The notes: generated from the letters alone by a model not told the origin. A stretch of 64,000 bases of DNA from Hallerella sp963597395 (GCA_963597395.1 CAVBPX010000001.1:45631-109630), one strand, 5' to 3'; numbered from the stretch's first letter, positions 8,921 through 18,575 are shown. Program-made: numbers and translations.

Positions 8921-8950
8921 GGCGATGCGAATTTCCGCATCGCCTTTTTT
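8921..8950 (+). terminator. intrinsic terminator after the CstA gene
   Basis: A 9-bp stem GGCGATGCG / CGCATCGCC with a six-base loop is followed by six T residues, 22 bases after the stop codon. Confidence 0.9.
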
Positions 8951-9077
8951 GGTTTCCTCCAAAGGTTCCCCTTTACGTGAATTTCGCCGAGAAATTGTAA
9001 ATGGTCACCTCCAAAAATTCAATTTTCTTGACCAAAGCAATTTTTAGAGGTTCCCTAAACAAAAATTCAACAACCGG
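8951..9077. repeat. intergenic segment with inverted and direct copies of a short repeat
   Basis: No gene is seen here. Bases 9039-9056 (AATTTTTAGAGGTTCCCT) recur exactly at 50840-50857. Bases 9007-9024 are the reverse complement of 50835-50852 with one mismatch. A looser copy (AAAGGTTCCCCTTTA) is at about 8961-8975. The arms could pair across a loop of about 15 bases. This looks like debris of a small repeated element or of a decayed gene such as the PIN remnant at 50.8 kb. Confidence 0.5.
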
Positions 9078-9155
9078 TTAAAATCGTTCATCCGCCCACT
9101 TTTGCAGTTCGTCAATAAATTCCGTAAACCACTTTACACCTATATATTCTTTTTT
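9078..9155 (-). other. possible coding relic upstream of the tolC-type gene
   Basis: On the minus strand 25 codons between two stops read like the end of a real protein (EYIGVKWFTEFIDELQKW, then ADERF and stop). There is no start codon and it may be chance. The rest of 9156-9207 holds an AT-rich stretch with TCTAATTTGG, one base short of TAnnTTTG, that may carry the promoter of the efflux operon. Confidence 0.25.
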
Positions 9156-9207
9156 CTAATTTGGCACCGCGAAAATAAAATTTAACAGAGAAAAGGCAGA
9201 AAAACCG

Positions 9208-10599
9208 ATGAATCCAACCCTTAAACGACTGATCCTGGCGGTTACGGTAGGAACCCTCCCCGCCTGGGCAGCCTCTTCCTACACCCGGGAAGACGCGGTC
9301 CGGATAGCACTCGAAAACGCTCCGGACATCAAAACCGCGGAAGAAAGCCTCAAATCCGCCGAATCCCAGGTTTCCGCAGCCTACGGAAACGCTCTCCCCA
9401 CCGTCGATTTCAGTGCGACATACTCCCGGAGCTTCGGCGTGGATGACGTCAAGAAGTCGAGCGCCATCAGCAAAATGCTCGACGACACGGCAAACCAGAA
9501 CGAAAAAATGCTCGCCGGAGTCCTCGACAATCTCTCCTACGGCCTAAGCGCCATGTCCGGCTACCGCTGGGGAACGCAGGTCGGCATCACGGCCACCCAG
9601 GTTCTTTACGCCCAGGGAAAGGTCAGTACCGGAACCGAAATTGCAAAATCCTACCGCCGGGTAAGCGAACTGACCCTCGAAACGGCCAAGCAGGACGTCC
9701 GCTACGACGTCGAAAACGCCTTTGACCAGCTTCTCTACCTCGACTCGGCCCTCGTCATTTTGCAGGAGAGCATCGACCAGCTGCAAGACCACCTCGACTA
9801 CGTCGATCAGGCAGTCAAGAGCGGCCTTGCAACCGAACTCGACCAGATCCGCGCCCAAATTTCGATGGACGAGCTGCAGACTTCCCTCGAAAAGACCAAA
9901 AAGGACCGCGTCGTTGCGCGGAACTCGCTTCTAAACTCCATGGGCCTCCCCTGGGACGCCTCGGCCGAATTCAAGGGAGACCTTCGCGACCCCAAACAGG
10001 GAAACTTCGCCATGCCGGATACCGCCATGGCAAACGTTCGCCAGCGCCGCAAGGAGCTCGCCCAACTCGACGAAAGCGCCAAGATGTACGAACAGAACAT
10101 CGACATCGAAAAAGGCGACTACAAGCCGACCCTCGTTCTCGGAGGCTCCATCACCTACCAGAACGGCCAAAACGACTTTTTCAAATGGGACGCCCCGGAC
10201 TGGGACGACAACATTTCCAAAAAGGTGTATTTGAACTTTTCCATGAACCTTTTTAACGGCATGAAGACCCGCGAAGCGGTCGTCCAGGCGAAAACGGACC
10301 TCCGCAAGACGCAAATTCAAAAGGAAAATACGGAACGCGGCATCAAGCTCCAGATTGAATCCGCACAAAACACGCTTGACGACGCGAACAGGCAAATCGA
10401 TATTCAGGCCCGCCACGTCGATCTCGCCCAAAAGAACCTGGACATGACCGAAGCGGCCTACAAGGTCGGCCGCGAAACACAACTCAACTACCTTGACGCG
10501 AGCATGAGCCTCAAGAACGCGAAGCTGTCCTACCTGTCCGCCATCATCGACTGGAACAAGGCCTACAACGCACTGCTCAAAGCCACCGGAGAATATTAA
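9208..10599 (+). CDS. TolC-family outer-membrane efflux channel
   Basis: The 463-residue protein begins with a Sec signal peptide (cleavage probably after PAWA, residue 21) and contains two repeats of long amphipathic helices, as in TolC/OprM. Typical segments are ALENAPDIKTAEESLKSAE near residue 34 and ALKATGEY at the C-terminus. It forms the trimeric outer-membrane duct for the RND pump encoded downstream. It is the first gene of an operon with the adaptor (11-bp gap) and the pump. There is no palmitoylation cysteine after the signal peptide, so it is not the lipoprotein type. Confidence 0.93.
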   Translation: MNPTLKRLILAVTVGTLPAWAASSYTREDAVRIALENAPDIKTAEESLKSAESQVSAAYGNALPTVDFSATYSRSFGVDDVKKSSAISKMLDDTANQNEKMLAGVLDNLSYGLSAMSGYRWGTQVGITATQVLYAQGKVSTGTEIAKSYRRVSELTLETAKQDVRYDVENAFDQLLYLDSALVILQESIDQLQDHLDYVDQAVKSGLATELDQIRAQISMDELQTSLEKTKKDRVVARNSLLNSMGLPWDASAEFKGDLRDPKQGNFAMPDTAMANVRQRRKELAQLDESAKMYEQNIDIEKGDYKPTLVLGGSITYQNGQNDFFKWDAPDWDDNISKKVYLNFSMNLFNGMKTREAVVQAKTDLRKTQIQKENTERGIKLQIESAQNTLDDANRQIDIQARHVDLAQKNLDMTEAAYKVGRETQLNYLDASMSLKNAKLSYLSAIIDWNKAYNALLKATGEY

Positions 10600-10610
10600 G
10601 AGAGGATTCT

Positions 10611-11651
10611 ATGAAGCAACTGAAAACCACAAAGATTATCGCATTTGCAGCACTGGCAATCTTTCTCGCCGGATGCAACACGGAAAAGGAAGTCAAGCAG
10701 ACCGTGACGATGGAAAATATCCAGGCCCAAAAGGGAAAGCCCGTCCGGATAGTCACCGTCGGAAGCGAAAAAATGGCGGACATGCGCGAGTTCAACGGAA
10801 CGATTGAAGGTTCGCAGCAGGCAAGCGCCATCGCGAAGATGTCGGACCCGATCGCCAAAATCAACGTGCAGGTCGGTGCAAACGTTCAAAAGGACCAGGT
10901 TCTCGCCGAATTTACGTTCACGGGTGACAACTCGAGCTATCAACAGGCCGAGGCGCAGGTCAAGCTTCTTGAAAAGTCCCTAGCCCGCATGAAGGAAGTC
11001 CAGGCCAAGGGCGGCATTTCCCAACAGGACATCGATCAGTCCCAGACGTCGCTCGACGTCGCCAAGATGCAGCTCGAACAGGCGCGCCGCGCAACCCTCG
11101 TTCTCGCTCCCGCGGCAGGGACCGTGACGGACGTCCGCTACAAGGTGGGCGAAGTTCCGAGCGTCGGATCGGAGCTCTTCACCATTGCGAACCTGAACCA
11201 GGTGATTCTCAAGCTCAACGTGACGACGCAGGACATCGGACTCTTTAAGAAGGGAGCCGAAGCGACCGTCACCCTGAACGGCGAAACCCTGAAAGGAAAA
11301 GTCACCATGGTCCCGCTCGCAGCCGATTCCAAGACGCGGTTCTTCCCCGTCGAAATCACCTTCCCGAACAAGGGCCGCAAGCTTCTCCCGGGAATGTTCG
11401 TCACAGCGAGCATTCACACGCGAACGGTCGAAGGCGTCACCATTCCGAACGATGCCGTCGTCTATAAGGACGGCGTGAACTTTGCGTGGATAGTCGATAA
11501 GGACGGCAACGCCAAGCGGAAAATCATCCGTCTCGGCGTCGTCGGCAACACGACGACCCAGGTCGTTTCGGGTATCGAACTCGGCGACAAGGTCATCACC
11601 GAAGGCGTTTCCAAGATGAACGACGGTGACAAGGTCATGATCCTCGACTAA
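10611..11651 (+). CDS. RND efflux periplasmic adaptor (membrane fusion lipoprotein)
   Basis: The 346-residue product has a lipobox at residues 18-21 (LAGC), so it is anchored by lipid on the periplasmic side. A lipoyl/barrel-sandwich domain (SDPIAKINVQVGANVQKDQV near 80), a short helical hairpin (about 105-150), a beta-barrel domain and the membrane-proximal region (GVTIPNDAVVYKDG) follow in the family order. It bridges the inner-membrane pump (11672-14812) and the TolC-type channel. AAGAGAGG before the ATG is a fair ribosome binding site. Confidence 0.93.
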   Translation: MKQLKTTKIIAFAALAIFLAGCNTEKEVKQTVTMENIQAQKGKPVRIVTVGSEKMADMREFNGTIEGSQQASAIAKMSDPIAKINVQVGANVQKDQVLAEFTFTGDNSSYQQAEAQVKLLEKSLARMKEVQAKGGISQQDIDQSQTSLDVAKMQLEQARRATLVLAPAAGTVTDVRYKVGEVPSVGSELFTIANLNQVILKLNVTTQDIGLFKKGAEATVTLNGETLKGKVTMVPLAADSKTRFFPVEITFPNKGRKLLPGMFVTASIHTRTVEGVTIPNDAVVYKDGVNFAWIVDKDGNAKRKIIRLGVVGNTTTQVVSGIELGDKVITEGVSKMNDGDKVMILD

Positions 11652-11671
11652 TCACACCTGGAGAATTTTTC

Positions 11672-14600
11672 ATGATCAAGGCAAGTATCTACAAACCGAT
11701 AACCATGCTAATGGTTATCCTGACCGTTGTTGTCTTCGGTATCTATACCTACAGCATGATGCCGGTCAACATGCTTCCGAACTTCGAAGTTCCGGTCGTC
11801 ACCGCGGTGGTCCAATATACGGGAGCAAGCCCCGAAGAACTGGAATCCACGGTCATCAAGCCCATCGAAGACAAAGTGGAGCTGATTGACGGTATCGACT
11901 ACGTGAGCGCCTACGGCATGGAGCACTATGCCATCTTCATCATCGTTTTCGAAATGGGGACGGATGTCGATGTGGCGGCTTCCGACGTTCGCGACAAGAT
12001 TTCACAGGCGCAGGCGGACTTCCCGGACGCCGTGGAAAGCCCCATTATTTCAAAGGTCGATATTAACAGCAGCGCCATTATGAGCTACGCGTTCACCGGG
12101 CCTATTTCCTCGACGGAACTTCGCCAAAAGGCGGACGACGAAATCAAGCCCATTCTGACTTCGAGCGAAGGCGTTGCAAGCGTTGACCTCTTCGGCGGAA
12201 CGACCCGTCAGATTGTCGTGGATCTTCGCAAGGAAGACATGCTTTCGCGCAATGTCGATCCGACAACCGTGATGCAGCTTCTGCAGGCGGCAAACCTCAA
12301 CTACCCGGCCGGCGACATCCGCGGCATTCGAAAAAACACGAGTTCCCGCACCAAGGGCAAGTTCACGAGCCTCGACGAAATCCGCCAAATGGAAATTCCG
12401 ACATCAAGCGGCGTCATCCGCCTTTCGGACATCGCCGACGTCAAGGATACCATCGAAGACATTACGTCCTACTCCCGCTACAACGGCGAGAACTCCATCG
12501 GATTCGACATCAAGAAGAGAACCGACGCGAGCGTCGTCGCCGTAGCGAACGCCGTGCTCCGCAAAGTGGAAAAGATCAACGCAACGCTTCCGGAAGGCTA
12601 TCATCTGAACCTGGTCTATAACCAGGCGGAAAAGGTCCAGGAATCCCTCGACAACGTAATTTCGAACATCGAAATTGCCATTGTCCTCACGGCCATTATT
12701 CTGCTTCTCTTCCTCGGCAAGTTCAGTTCCATGTTCATCGCGGCCATCACGATGCCTATTTCCGTCATCGGCGCGTTCACGTTCATGTACTTTGCCGGAT
12801 TCTCCATCAACGTCATGACGCTGATGGCGCTATCGAGCGCGGTCGGCCTTCTTGTCACAAACTCCATCGTCGTTCTCGAAAACATCTCGACCAAGCTTTC
12901 CCAGGGCCTCGAGCCGAAGGAAGCGGCCTTTAAGGGAACAACCGAAATCATGGTCGCGGTCATGGCATCGACGCTCACCAACATCTGCGTGTTTGTGCCT
13001 ATCGCCTTCATGAAGTCCGTTGCCGGGACGTTCTTCCGGAACTACGGTCTTACGATGGTCTTTGCAACGGTCGTCTCGCTGCTTCTCACCTTTACGCTCA
13101 CGCCGCTCATGGCAGCCTATCTGTATAAGGGAAAGAAGAAGGACGCGGACGGAAACATCATCGAGCAAAAGCCGTCGATTTTCGACAGGATGTTCAGCAT
13201 TTTCCCGAAAATGGTGGACAAGACCCGCAACGTTTATCTGAAAACGCTTTCGTTCGCCCTTTCCATTCCGGGCGTCATCTTCCAGGCGCTCGTCCTCGTC
13301 GGACTCATCTTCGGCACCTACCTGTTCGTGACCAAGTTCATGTCCGTCGAACTGATGCCGAAGAGCGACGAAGGCATCATCAAGATTTCGCTCGAGCTTC
13401 CGTCCGGAACGAACATCGAAACGGCCGACAGCATTACAAAGGTCATCGAGAGCCGCATCCAGGGCATTCCCGAACTCAAGCGTTACTACGTAACGGTGGG
13501 CGGCGAATCCGGCATGAGTTCCGTCAACGAATCATCCATGCGGATTACGCTCAAGAACATGAAAACCGAAGGCCGGAAGCGCGATACCGAATCCATCATC
13601 GACTCGCTGCGCATTGTCCTCTCCGACATTCCGGACGCCTACATCAGTATCAAGAGTTCGAGCACGACCGATATGGGCGGCGGACAATCCGGAGACGTCG
13701 TCTTTGAACTCCGCGGACTCAACGGCGACTCGGTCGTCAAGGCTTCCGAAATTGCGAAGGAATACATTTCCCGGATGGACGGCGTAACGGAAGTCAAGTC
13801 TTCGCACGAAGCCGGAAAGCCCGAAATCGCGTTTGTCCCGAACCGCGCGGCTCTCGCCGATTACGGCATGGCGGTGCAGTCCGCAGCAACGGCCGCCTAC
13901 ATTTACGTGAGCGGCTACGAGACTAGCCAATACACGGAAGACGGCGAAGAATACAGCATCTACCTCCGCCTCCGCGAAAGCGACCGCGATACCCGCCAGG
14001 ACATTCTCGACCTGCCGATTCTCACGTCGAAGGGATACGTTCCGATGACGGCTCTCTTCAACGTCGAAAACACGCAGGCCCCGACAATGATTCTCCGGAA
14101 ATACAAAAAGCGCACGGTCCAGATTTCGATGAACCTTCTCCCCGGATACACTTCGGGCCAGATTATGGGCGAAATCACGAAGGCCTCGAAGTCGTGGGAA
14201 GGCATTCCCGAAGACGTGGAACTCACGTTCGGCGGAAACGCGGACATGCAAAACGACATGGTCAGCGAATTCGTCGTCGCCATCATCATGGCAATCCTCC
14301 TCACCTACATTCTGCTCGTGGCGCTGCTCGAATCGTTCGCCCAGCCGTTCGTCATCCTCACGACCATCCCGATGGGCGCCATCGGCGTCGTTCTCGCCCT
14401 GGTCGTGACCAACAAGGCGCTGTCGATGATTGCCTTTATGGCCATCGTCATGCTTATCGGCGTCGTGGTGAACAACGCCATTCTGCTGCTCGATTCGGCA
14501 AACCAGTATTTGCGTTCGGGCGGCATGGGACGTCGCTCCGCAATTCTCGCGGCGGGCAAGGACAAATACCAGGCGATTCTCCTCGCTTCCGCGGCCTCAA

Positions 14601-14812
14601 TCATTGCACAGCTCCCGCTAGCGTTCGGCATCGGCGGCGACATTGCGACGTCGACCCAGCCGATGGGTATTGCAAGCGTCGGCGGTCTCGCCATCTCGGG
14701 AATTCTCACCATGTATCTCGTCCCGACGTTCTTCTGGCTTCCGAACGCCCTTTTCCACAAGGCAAAGTCCAAAGTTGACAAGATAAAGAAGAACCGCAGC
14801 GCGAAAGCCTAG
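11672..14812 (+). CDS. RND-family efflux pump, HAE1-like, with altered proton-relay residues
   Basis: The 1046-residue protein has the duplicated RND layout: a helix, a large periplasmic loop, then TM2-6, repeated twice. It is the inner-membrane, proton-motive-force driven pump of a tripartite exporter. In AcrB the relay is Asp407-Asp408 in TM4 and Lys940 in TM10. Here the TM4 motif reads GLLVTNSIVVLEN (T396-N397 in place of the two Asp) and TM10 reads VVVNNAILLLD (N934 in place of Lys). Coupling must use other residues or differ mechanistically. The substrate cannot be told from sequence. A good terminator follows at 14833. Confidence 0.92.
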   Translation: MIKASIYKPITMLMVILTVVVFGIYTYSMMPVNMLPNFEVPVVTAVVQYTGASPEELESTVIKPIEDKVELIDGIDYVSAYGMEHYAIFIIVFEMGTDVDVAASDVRDKISQAQADFPDAVESPIISKVDINSSAIMSYAFTGPISSTELRQKADDEIKPILTSSEGVASVDLFGGTTRQIVVDLRKEDMLSRNVDPTTVMQLLQAANLNYPAGDIRGIRKNTSSRTKGKFTSLDEIRQMEIPTSSGVIRLSDIADVKDTIEDITSYSRYNGENSIGFDIKKRTDASVVAVANAVLRKVEKINATLPEGYHLNLVYNQAEKVQESLDNVISNIEIAIVLTAIILLLFLGKFSSMFIAAITMPISVIGAFTFMYFAGFSINVMTLMALSSAVGLLVTNSIVVLENISTKLSQGLEPKEAAFKGTTEIMVAVMASTLTNICVFVPIAFMKSVAGTFFRNYGLTMVFATVVSLLLTFTLTPLMAAYLYKGKKKDADGNIIEQKPSIFDRMFSIFPKMVDKTRNVYLKTLSFALSIPGVIFQALVLVGLIFGTYLFVTKFMSVELMPKSDEGIIKISLELPSGTNIETADSITKVIESRIQGIPELKRYYVTVGGESGMSSVNESSMRITLKNMKTEGRKRDTESIIDSLRIVLSDIPDAYISIKSSSTTDMGGGQSGDVVFELRGLNGDSVVKASEIAKEYISRMDGVTEVKSSHEAGKPEIAFVPNRAALADYGMAVQSAATAAYIYVSGYETSQYTEDGEEYSIYLRLRESDRDTRQDILDLPILTSKGYVPMTALFNVENTQAPTMILRKYKKRTVQISMNLLPGYTSGQIMGEITKASKSWEGIPEDVELTFGGNADMQNDMVSEFVVAIIMAILLTYILLVALLESFAQPFVILTTIPMGAIGVVLALVVTNKALSMIAFMAIVMLIGVVVNNAILLLDSANQYLRSGGMGRRSAILAAGKDKYQAILLASAASIIAQLPLAFGIGGDIATSTQPMGIASVGGLAISGILTMYLVPTFFWLPNALFHKAKSKVDKIKKNRSAKA

Positions 14813-14832
14813 AATCTCCTTTCAAAGCAAAA

Positions 14833-14864
14833 CGGCCCGGCTTTTTAGCCGGGTCGTTTTTTTT
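14833..14864 (+). terminator. intrinsic terminator of the efflux operon
   Basis: A 10-bp stem CGGCCCGGCT / AGCCGGGTCG (one G-T pair) with a four-base loop and eight T residues lies 20 bases after the RND stop codon. The convergent gene at 14873 may also use it. Confidence 0.9.
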
Positions 14865-14872
14865 CAAAAAAA

Positions 14873-15577
14873 TCAAAGTTCCCGATAAAAAATCTGTTTT
14901 CGGTGAAGGCTCGCAAAGCGCACGAGTTCCGAAATTTTATGCTCGCCCAAAGTTTCGAAATCGACGGGATGAAACACGAGGCGCGGCGCGGCAAGCGGCA
15001 CGCGCAAAACGAGCTTCGAAAAGGCCCGGACGCCTCCGAGCGAAACTTCGGGAAGCCCCGCAAAGCTCAACGCGGGCGAAATCACGCGACCCGACGACCG
15101 CTTTTTGATGGCGCACCGACCCTCGAAAAATTCGAACCGGGAATGCGCCTGTTTCAAAAGAAAAGGATTTCCATACCATGCGGGCGGAACAAATCCGGAA
15201 AGAGGTTCAAAACCGAGGCGTTCCCACTCCCGACAGGCGGTTTCCAAAAGTGCAAAGGAGTCCCATTCGTCAAGGCCCGCGAACTCCGCCTCGTTTCCCG
15301 TCAGGCGAAGCGCAAGACGTCCCGAAAGGCTGCGGTTTGACGTTTGGGCAAAATGCCTCGCCCCGTGCAAAAGAAGTTCGCACCCGCTTTCCAAAAGTTC
15401 CGAGAGCGCGTTTCGAAACTTCACAATCTCGGATTCCGAAAATCCTTCCACGGCTGGAATGACCGCCACCGTAATCGGGCGTGCGGCCACATCCGAAATT
15501 TGACGGACATGCCTTTGAGCGTCCCGAAAATTCCGGACCGAAAAGTCGTGGTAGCAAAGAATGAATTTTCCTTCCAT
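14873..15577 (-). CDS. DUF2334-like, polysaccharide-deacetylase-fold protein
   Basis: The 234-residue product shows the metal-binding layout of the polysaccharide-deacetylase superfamily as found in DUF2334: CYHDF near the N-terminus, LLLHGARH near residue 92, FVPPAWYGN near 155 and FHPVDFE near 207. The substrate is unknown; a carbohydrate N-acetyl group is the family guess. No signal peptide is seen, so it is likely cytoplasmic. I chose ATG 15577; a TTG three codons upstream is also in frame. TATCTTGG, one mismatch from TAnnTTTG, ends five bases before the ATG. It is divergent from the HAD gene. Confidence 0.75.
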   Translation of the reverse strand: MEGKFILCYHDFSVRNFRDAQRHVRQISDVAARPITVAVIPAVEGFSESEIVKFRNALSELLESGCELLLHGARHFAQTSNRSLSGRLALRLTGNEAEFAGLDEWDSFALLETACREWERLGFEPLSGFVPPAWYGNPFLLKQAHSRFEFFEGRCAIKKRSSGRVISPALSFAGLPEVSLGGVRAFSKLVLRVPLAAPRLVFHPVDFETLGEHKISELVRFASLHRKQIFYREL

Positions 15578-15614
15578 AAAGTCCAAGATAACAAATCGCG
15601 GACAGCGGAATTGT

Positions 15615-15622
15615 TAAATTTG
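15615..15622 (+). promoter_or_regulatory. TAnnTTTG promoter-like motif for the HAD phosphatase gene
   Basis: TAAATTTG ends five bases before the ATG at 15628. There is no Shine-Dalgarno between them, so a transcript initiated here would be essentially leaderless. Confidence 0.55.
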
Positions 15623-15627
15623 ACGCG

Positions 15628-16266
15628 ATGAAAAAAAAATCGCTGTATATTTTCGACATGGACGGAACGCTTTTCAACACGCTCGGCGATTTGAGCGTTG
15701 CCGTGAACCATGCGCTCGAAGCCTTTGGACTTTCGCCGCTTTCGACGGAAAAAATCCGGAGCTACATCGGAAACGGTTCCCTGAAACTCATCGAACGGTC
15801 GCTCGAAGGACGGGACGCCCCGCTTGCGGAAGTGCACAAGTGCTACAGCGAATTCTACGCGGATCACTGCCAAAACGCCACCCTTCCCTACCCGGGCGTT
15901 GTCGATTTTTTAAAGACGTTCCCCGCCAAAAAGGCCCTTGCCACAAACAAGCCGCACATTCCGGGCATCGCGCTTTTAAAACACTTTGGGCTTGAATCCT
16001 GTTTTGACGCCTTTGCCTTCGGCGATACGGGCACGGAACGAAAGCCCTCCGCGGAGCCCTTTCTCAAAATTCTCGAAGAGACAAAAACGCCCAAGGAGGA
16101 AGCCGTGATGGTCGGCGACGACGCCCCGGACATTCTCGGCGCGAAAAACGCAGGGATAGACAGCGTCTTTATCGAGAACGGTTTCGGCAGGCGGGAAAGC
16201 TTTTACCCCGTAGAACCGACCTATTCCATTCCACACTTTTCGGACCTCAAGAATTTGCGGTTTTAA
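15628..16266 (+). CDS. HAD-superfamily phosphatase, phosphoglycolate phosphatase-like
   Basis: The 212-residue protein has HAD motif I DMDGTLFNT (nucleophile D10 and D12), a motif II/III region ATNKPHIPG, and motif IV GDDAPDILGAKNAGI. The helical cap inserted after motif I is the subclass I type seen in Gph and PGMB-like enzymes. It probably dephosphorylates a small phosphorylated metabolite such as 2-phosphoglycolate, but specificity is not readable. miaB follows after six bases, suggesting co-transcription. Confidence 0.88.
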   Translation: MKKKSLYIFDMDGTLFNTLGDLSVAVNHALEAFGLSPLSTEKIRSYIGNGSLKLIERSLEGRDAPLAEVHKCYSEFYADHCQNATLPYPGVVDFLKTFPAKKALATNKPHIPGIALLKHFGLESCFDAFAFGDTGTERKPSAEPFLKILEETKTPKEEAVMVGDDAPDILGAKNAGIDSVFIENGFGRRESFYPVEPTYSIPHFSDLKNLRF

Positions 16267-16272
16267 AACGCC

Positions 16273-17598
16273 ATGCCGACCCGCTACCTGATTGATACCT
16301 ACGGTTGCCAGATGAACGAGTACGATTCCGCGCTCATCGCGTCGATGCTCGAAAAAAACGGCTGCGTTCCGACCGAAGACCCCGAGGAAGCGGACCTCTT
16401 TTTGTTCAACACGTGTTCCGTCCGCGAAAAGGCGGAGGAAAGCGCCAAGGCACGCATTTCCAAGATGAAGTTCTACAAGAAGCGCCGTCCGTGGATAAAG
16501 TTCATCGTCACGGGCTGCATGGCCGAGCATTTGGGCACGCGGCTCATCGAACAGGTCGATTGCATCGACTACGTCATCGGCCCGGACCGCTACAATAAAA
16601 TCCCGGAAATTCTCTTTCCGCATCCGCTCGCGGTAAACCGCCGGACACTTTCAAGGCGCATCGTCACGGGCTTTGACGCGGAGGAAAATTACCTCGGCGA
16701 ATACGCCAAGCTTTCCCATCCGTTTTCCGCCTACGTCACGATTCAGCGGGGATGCAACTTCCGCTGCAGCTATTGCATTGTACCGTATGTCCGCGGACGG
16801 GAAAAGTACCGCGACGCGGACGACGTCATCCGCGAAATCGAATGTGCGACGGACCGCGGCGTTTCTGAAATTTGCCTGCTCGGTCAGACGGTCAACGCCT
16901 ACCGTCAAAAAGGCATGGACTTTGCCGATTTGCTTTTGAAAATTGCGAGCGTCAAGGGCGTCCGCCGTATCCGTTTTATGAGTCCGCATCCGAGATTCTA
17001 CACCGAAAAGCTCATTGACGTGCTGCAGAACGAGCCCAAGGTGTGCCCGCATGCACACATTCCGCTCCAAAGCGGCAGCGATCCGATTTTAAAGAAAATG
17101 CACCGCCGCTACACGGTCGATGAATTTATGCGGATTCTTGAAAAATTTCGCGGAAAAGATCCGTTTTACGGACTTACGACCGACATCATCGCGGGATTTG
17201 TCGGCGAAACGGACGAGGATTTCGAAGCGACCCTCTCCGCCGTCCGGGAAGCCCAATTCGACGCGGCCTTCATGTTCATTTACAGTCCGCGCGAAGGCAC
17301 GGAAAGCGCCCGCGAAACGGAAATTCTCACCGAAGAACAAAAGCAAAAGCGGTTGGAGCGCCTCGTCGAGCTTCAAAACGCGATTACGCTCGAACGCAAC
17401 AAGCAGATGATTGGCCGGACGGAAGAAGTCCTGATTGAAGGGCCGTCCTCGAGAGACCCGAACGAGCTTGTAGGCAAGACGGGAAGCTTCAAAAAGGTCA
17501 TTTTGAATTCCAACACGTTAAGGCCCGGCGATTACGTCAAATGCAAAATCGACGAAGTGCGCGGATGGACGCTCCGCGGGACGCCTGTCGCGGAATAA
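16273..17598 (+). CDS. miaB: tRNA methylthiotransferase MiaB
   Basis: This radical-SAM enzyme converts i6A37 to ms2i6A37 in tRNAs that read U-starting codons. The N-terminal domain holds three cluster cysteines (C12, C48, C82). The radical-SAM CxxxCxxC is GCNFRCSYC (C161, C165, C168), followed by IVPYVRGRE. The C-terminal TRAM domain occupies about 375-440. The length (441) is normal. The adjacent tRNA-Leu(CAA), which reads UUG, is a potential substrate, but the adjacency may be accidental. Confidence 0.95.
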   Translation: MPTRYLIDTYGCQMNEYDSALIASMLEKNGCVPTEDPEEADLFLFNTCSVREKAEESAKARISKMKFYKKRRPWIKFIVTGCMAEHLGTRLIEQVDCIDYVIGPDRYNKIPEILFPHPLAVNRRTLSRRIVTGFDAEENYLGEYAKLSHPFSAYVTIQRGCNFRCSYCIVPYVRGREKYRDADDVIREIECATDRGVSEICLLGQTVNAYRQKGMDFADLLLKIASVKGVRRIRFMSPHPRFYTEKLIDVLQNEPKVCPHAHIPLQSGSDPILKKMHRRYTVDEFMRILEKFRGKDPFYGLTTDIIAGFVGETDEDFEATLSAVREAQFDAAFMFIYSPREGTESARETEILTEEQKQKRLERLVELQNAITLERNKQMIGRTEEVLIEGPSSRDPNELVGKTGSFKKVILNSNTLRPGDYVKCKIDEVRGWTLRGTPVAE

Positions 17599-17607
17599 GG
17601 AGAAACA

Positions 17608-18561
17608 ATGCGATTTTCAAGTCCGATTTTTTCAATCCTCTTTTTAGCGGCCGTTTTCACTTGCGAAGCAAACGCCCAAACGGTCGAAGAAGCCCAAAAG
17701 GCCTATGTTTCCGGAAACTGGAAGGGAGCGGCCGAAGCGTTCGAAGCGACCTGTCCCTCGCTCGAAGCGTCCAAGCGCTCGGAATGCGCGCTGTGGGGCG
17801 TTCTCGCCCGCTCCCAGATGGGAACCTCCAAGGACTTTTCGCTTGCAAGAAAAAGGCTCGACAGCCTGATTTCCAAAACGCCCGATACGCTTTCCGTTTC
17901 CTCGGACCTCTACATGACGCGCGCCCAGTTCGAACTTTACCTGAAACGACCGGACCTTTCGTTCAAAAGCCTCAAGGCGGCGCTTGACCGCGCAAACGGC
18001 AAACAATACGCGGTGCTTTTCCAGGTTTGCAAAAGCCTTTATCAAAACAGCCCCATGGATTCGGTCCAGAGCCTTTGCAAGGAAATCGAGCGGAAAAAGT
18101 CCGAAGCGGATTCGTCCGCGACATGCATTTCAAGTTCCTCCCCGGAGGCGACGTCCTCTTCGAGCGAGCAGGCGGTTTCTTCTTCAAACGGGACGGTTCT
18201 TTCCGCGGAAGCGGCATCCTCCGCATTTGAAGTTTCCAGTTCCTCCAGTGCCGGTTCAAGCTCGTCTCTAGCGGTTTCCTCGGCCTCTCTTTCCTCCGGA
18301 GCCGTTTCGTCAAGCGCAAAGGCGTCCGCGGACTGGTCGCTCCAGGTCGGCGCGTTCAGTATTTATTCCAATGCGGAGCTGCTCGAAGGTTCGCTCCGGG
18401 CCAAAAAGATCGATGCGCGAATTGAAGAGCTGAAAACCGAGGACAGGACGCTCTACCTCGTTAAAATCGGCTACTTCGAAAGCCGCGAACAGGCCGTCGA
18501 ATACGGAAATTCCACGCTCGCCGGGCAACATCTGGAATTTAATCCCGTAAAAAAACAATAA
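17608..18561 (+). CDS. secreted SPOR-domain protein with Ser-rich linker
   Basis: The 317-residue protein has a signal peptide ending about ANAQ (residue 24), a helical repeat-like region (about 25-165) resembling TPR/Sel1 style helices, a low-complexity Ser/Ala linker (about 168-243) and a C-terminal SPOR domain (WSLQVGAFSIYSNAELLEGSL to the end). SPOR domains bind denuded peptidoglycan glycan strands at the septum, so a periplasmic cell-division or cell-wall role is likely. The ATG is preceded by AAGGAG at good spacing and lies nine bases after miaB. Confidence 0.88.
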   Translation: MRFSSPIFSILFLAAVFTCEANAQTVEEAQKAYVSGNWKGAAEAFEATCPSLEASKRSECALWGVLARSQMGTSKDFSLARKRLDSLISKTPDTLSVSSDLYMTRAQFELYLKRPDLSFKSLKAALDRANGKQYAVLFQVCKSLYQNSPMDSVQSLCKEIERKKSEADSSATCISSSSPEATSSSSEQAVSSSNGTVLSAEAASSAFEVSSSSSAGSSSSLAVSSASLSSGAVSSSAKASADWSLQVGAFSIYSNAELLEGSLRAKKIDARIEELKTEDRTLYLVKIGYFESREQAVEYGNSTLAGQHLEFNPVKKQ

Positions 18562-18575
18562 TCTTCAAAAAAACA

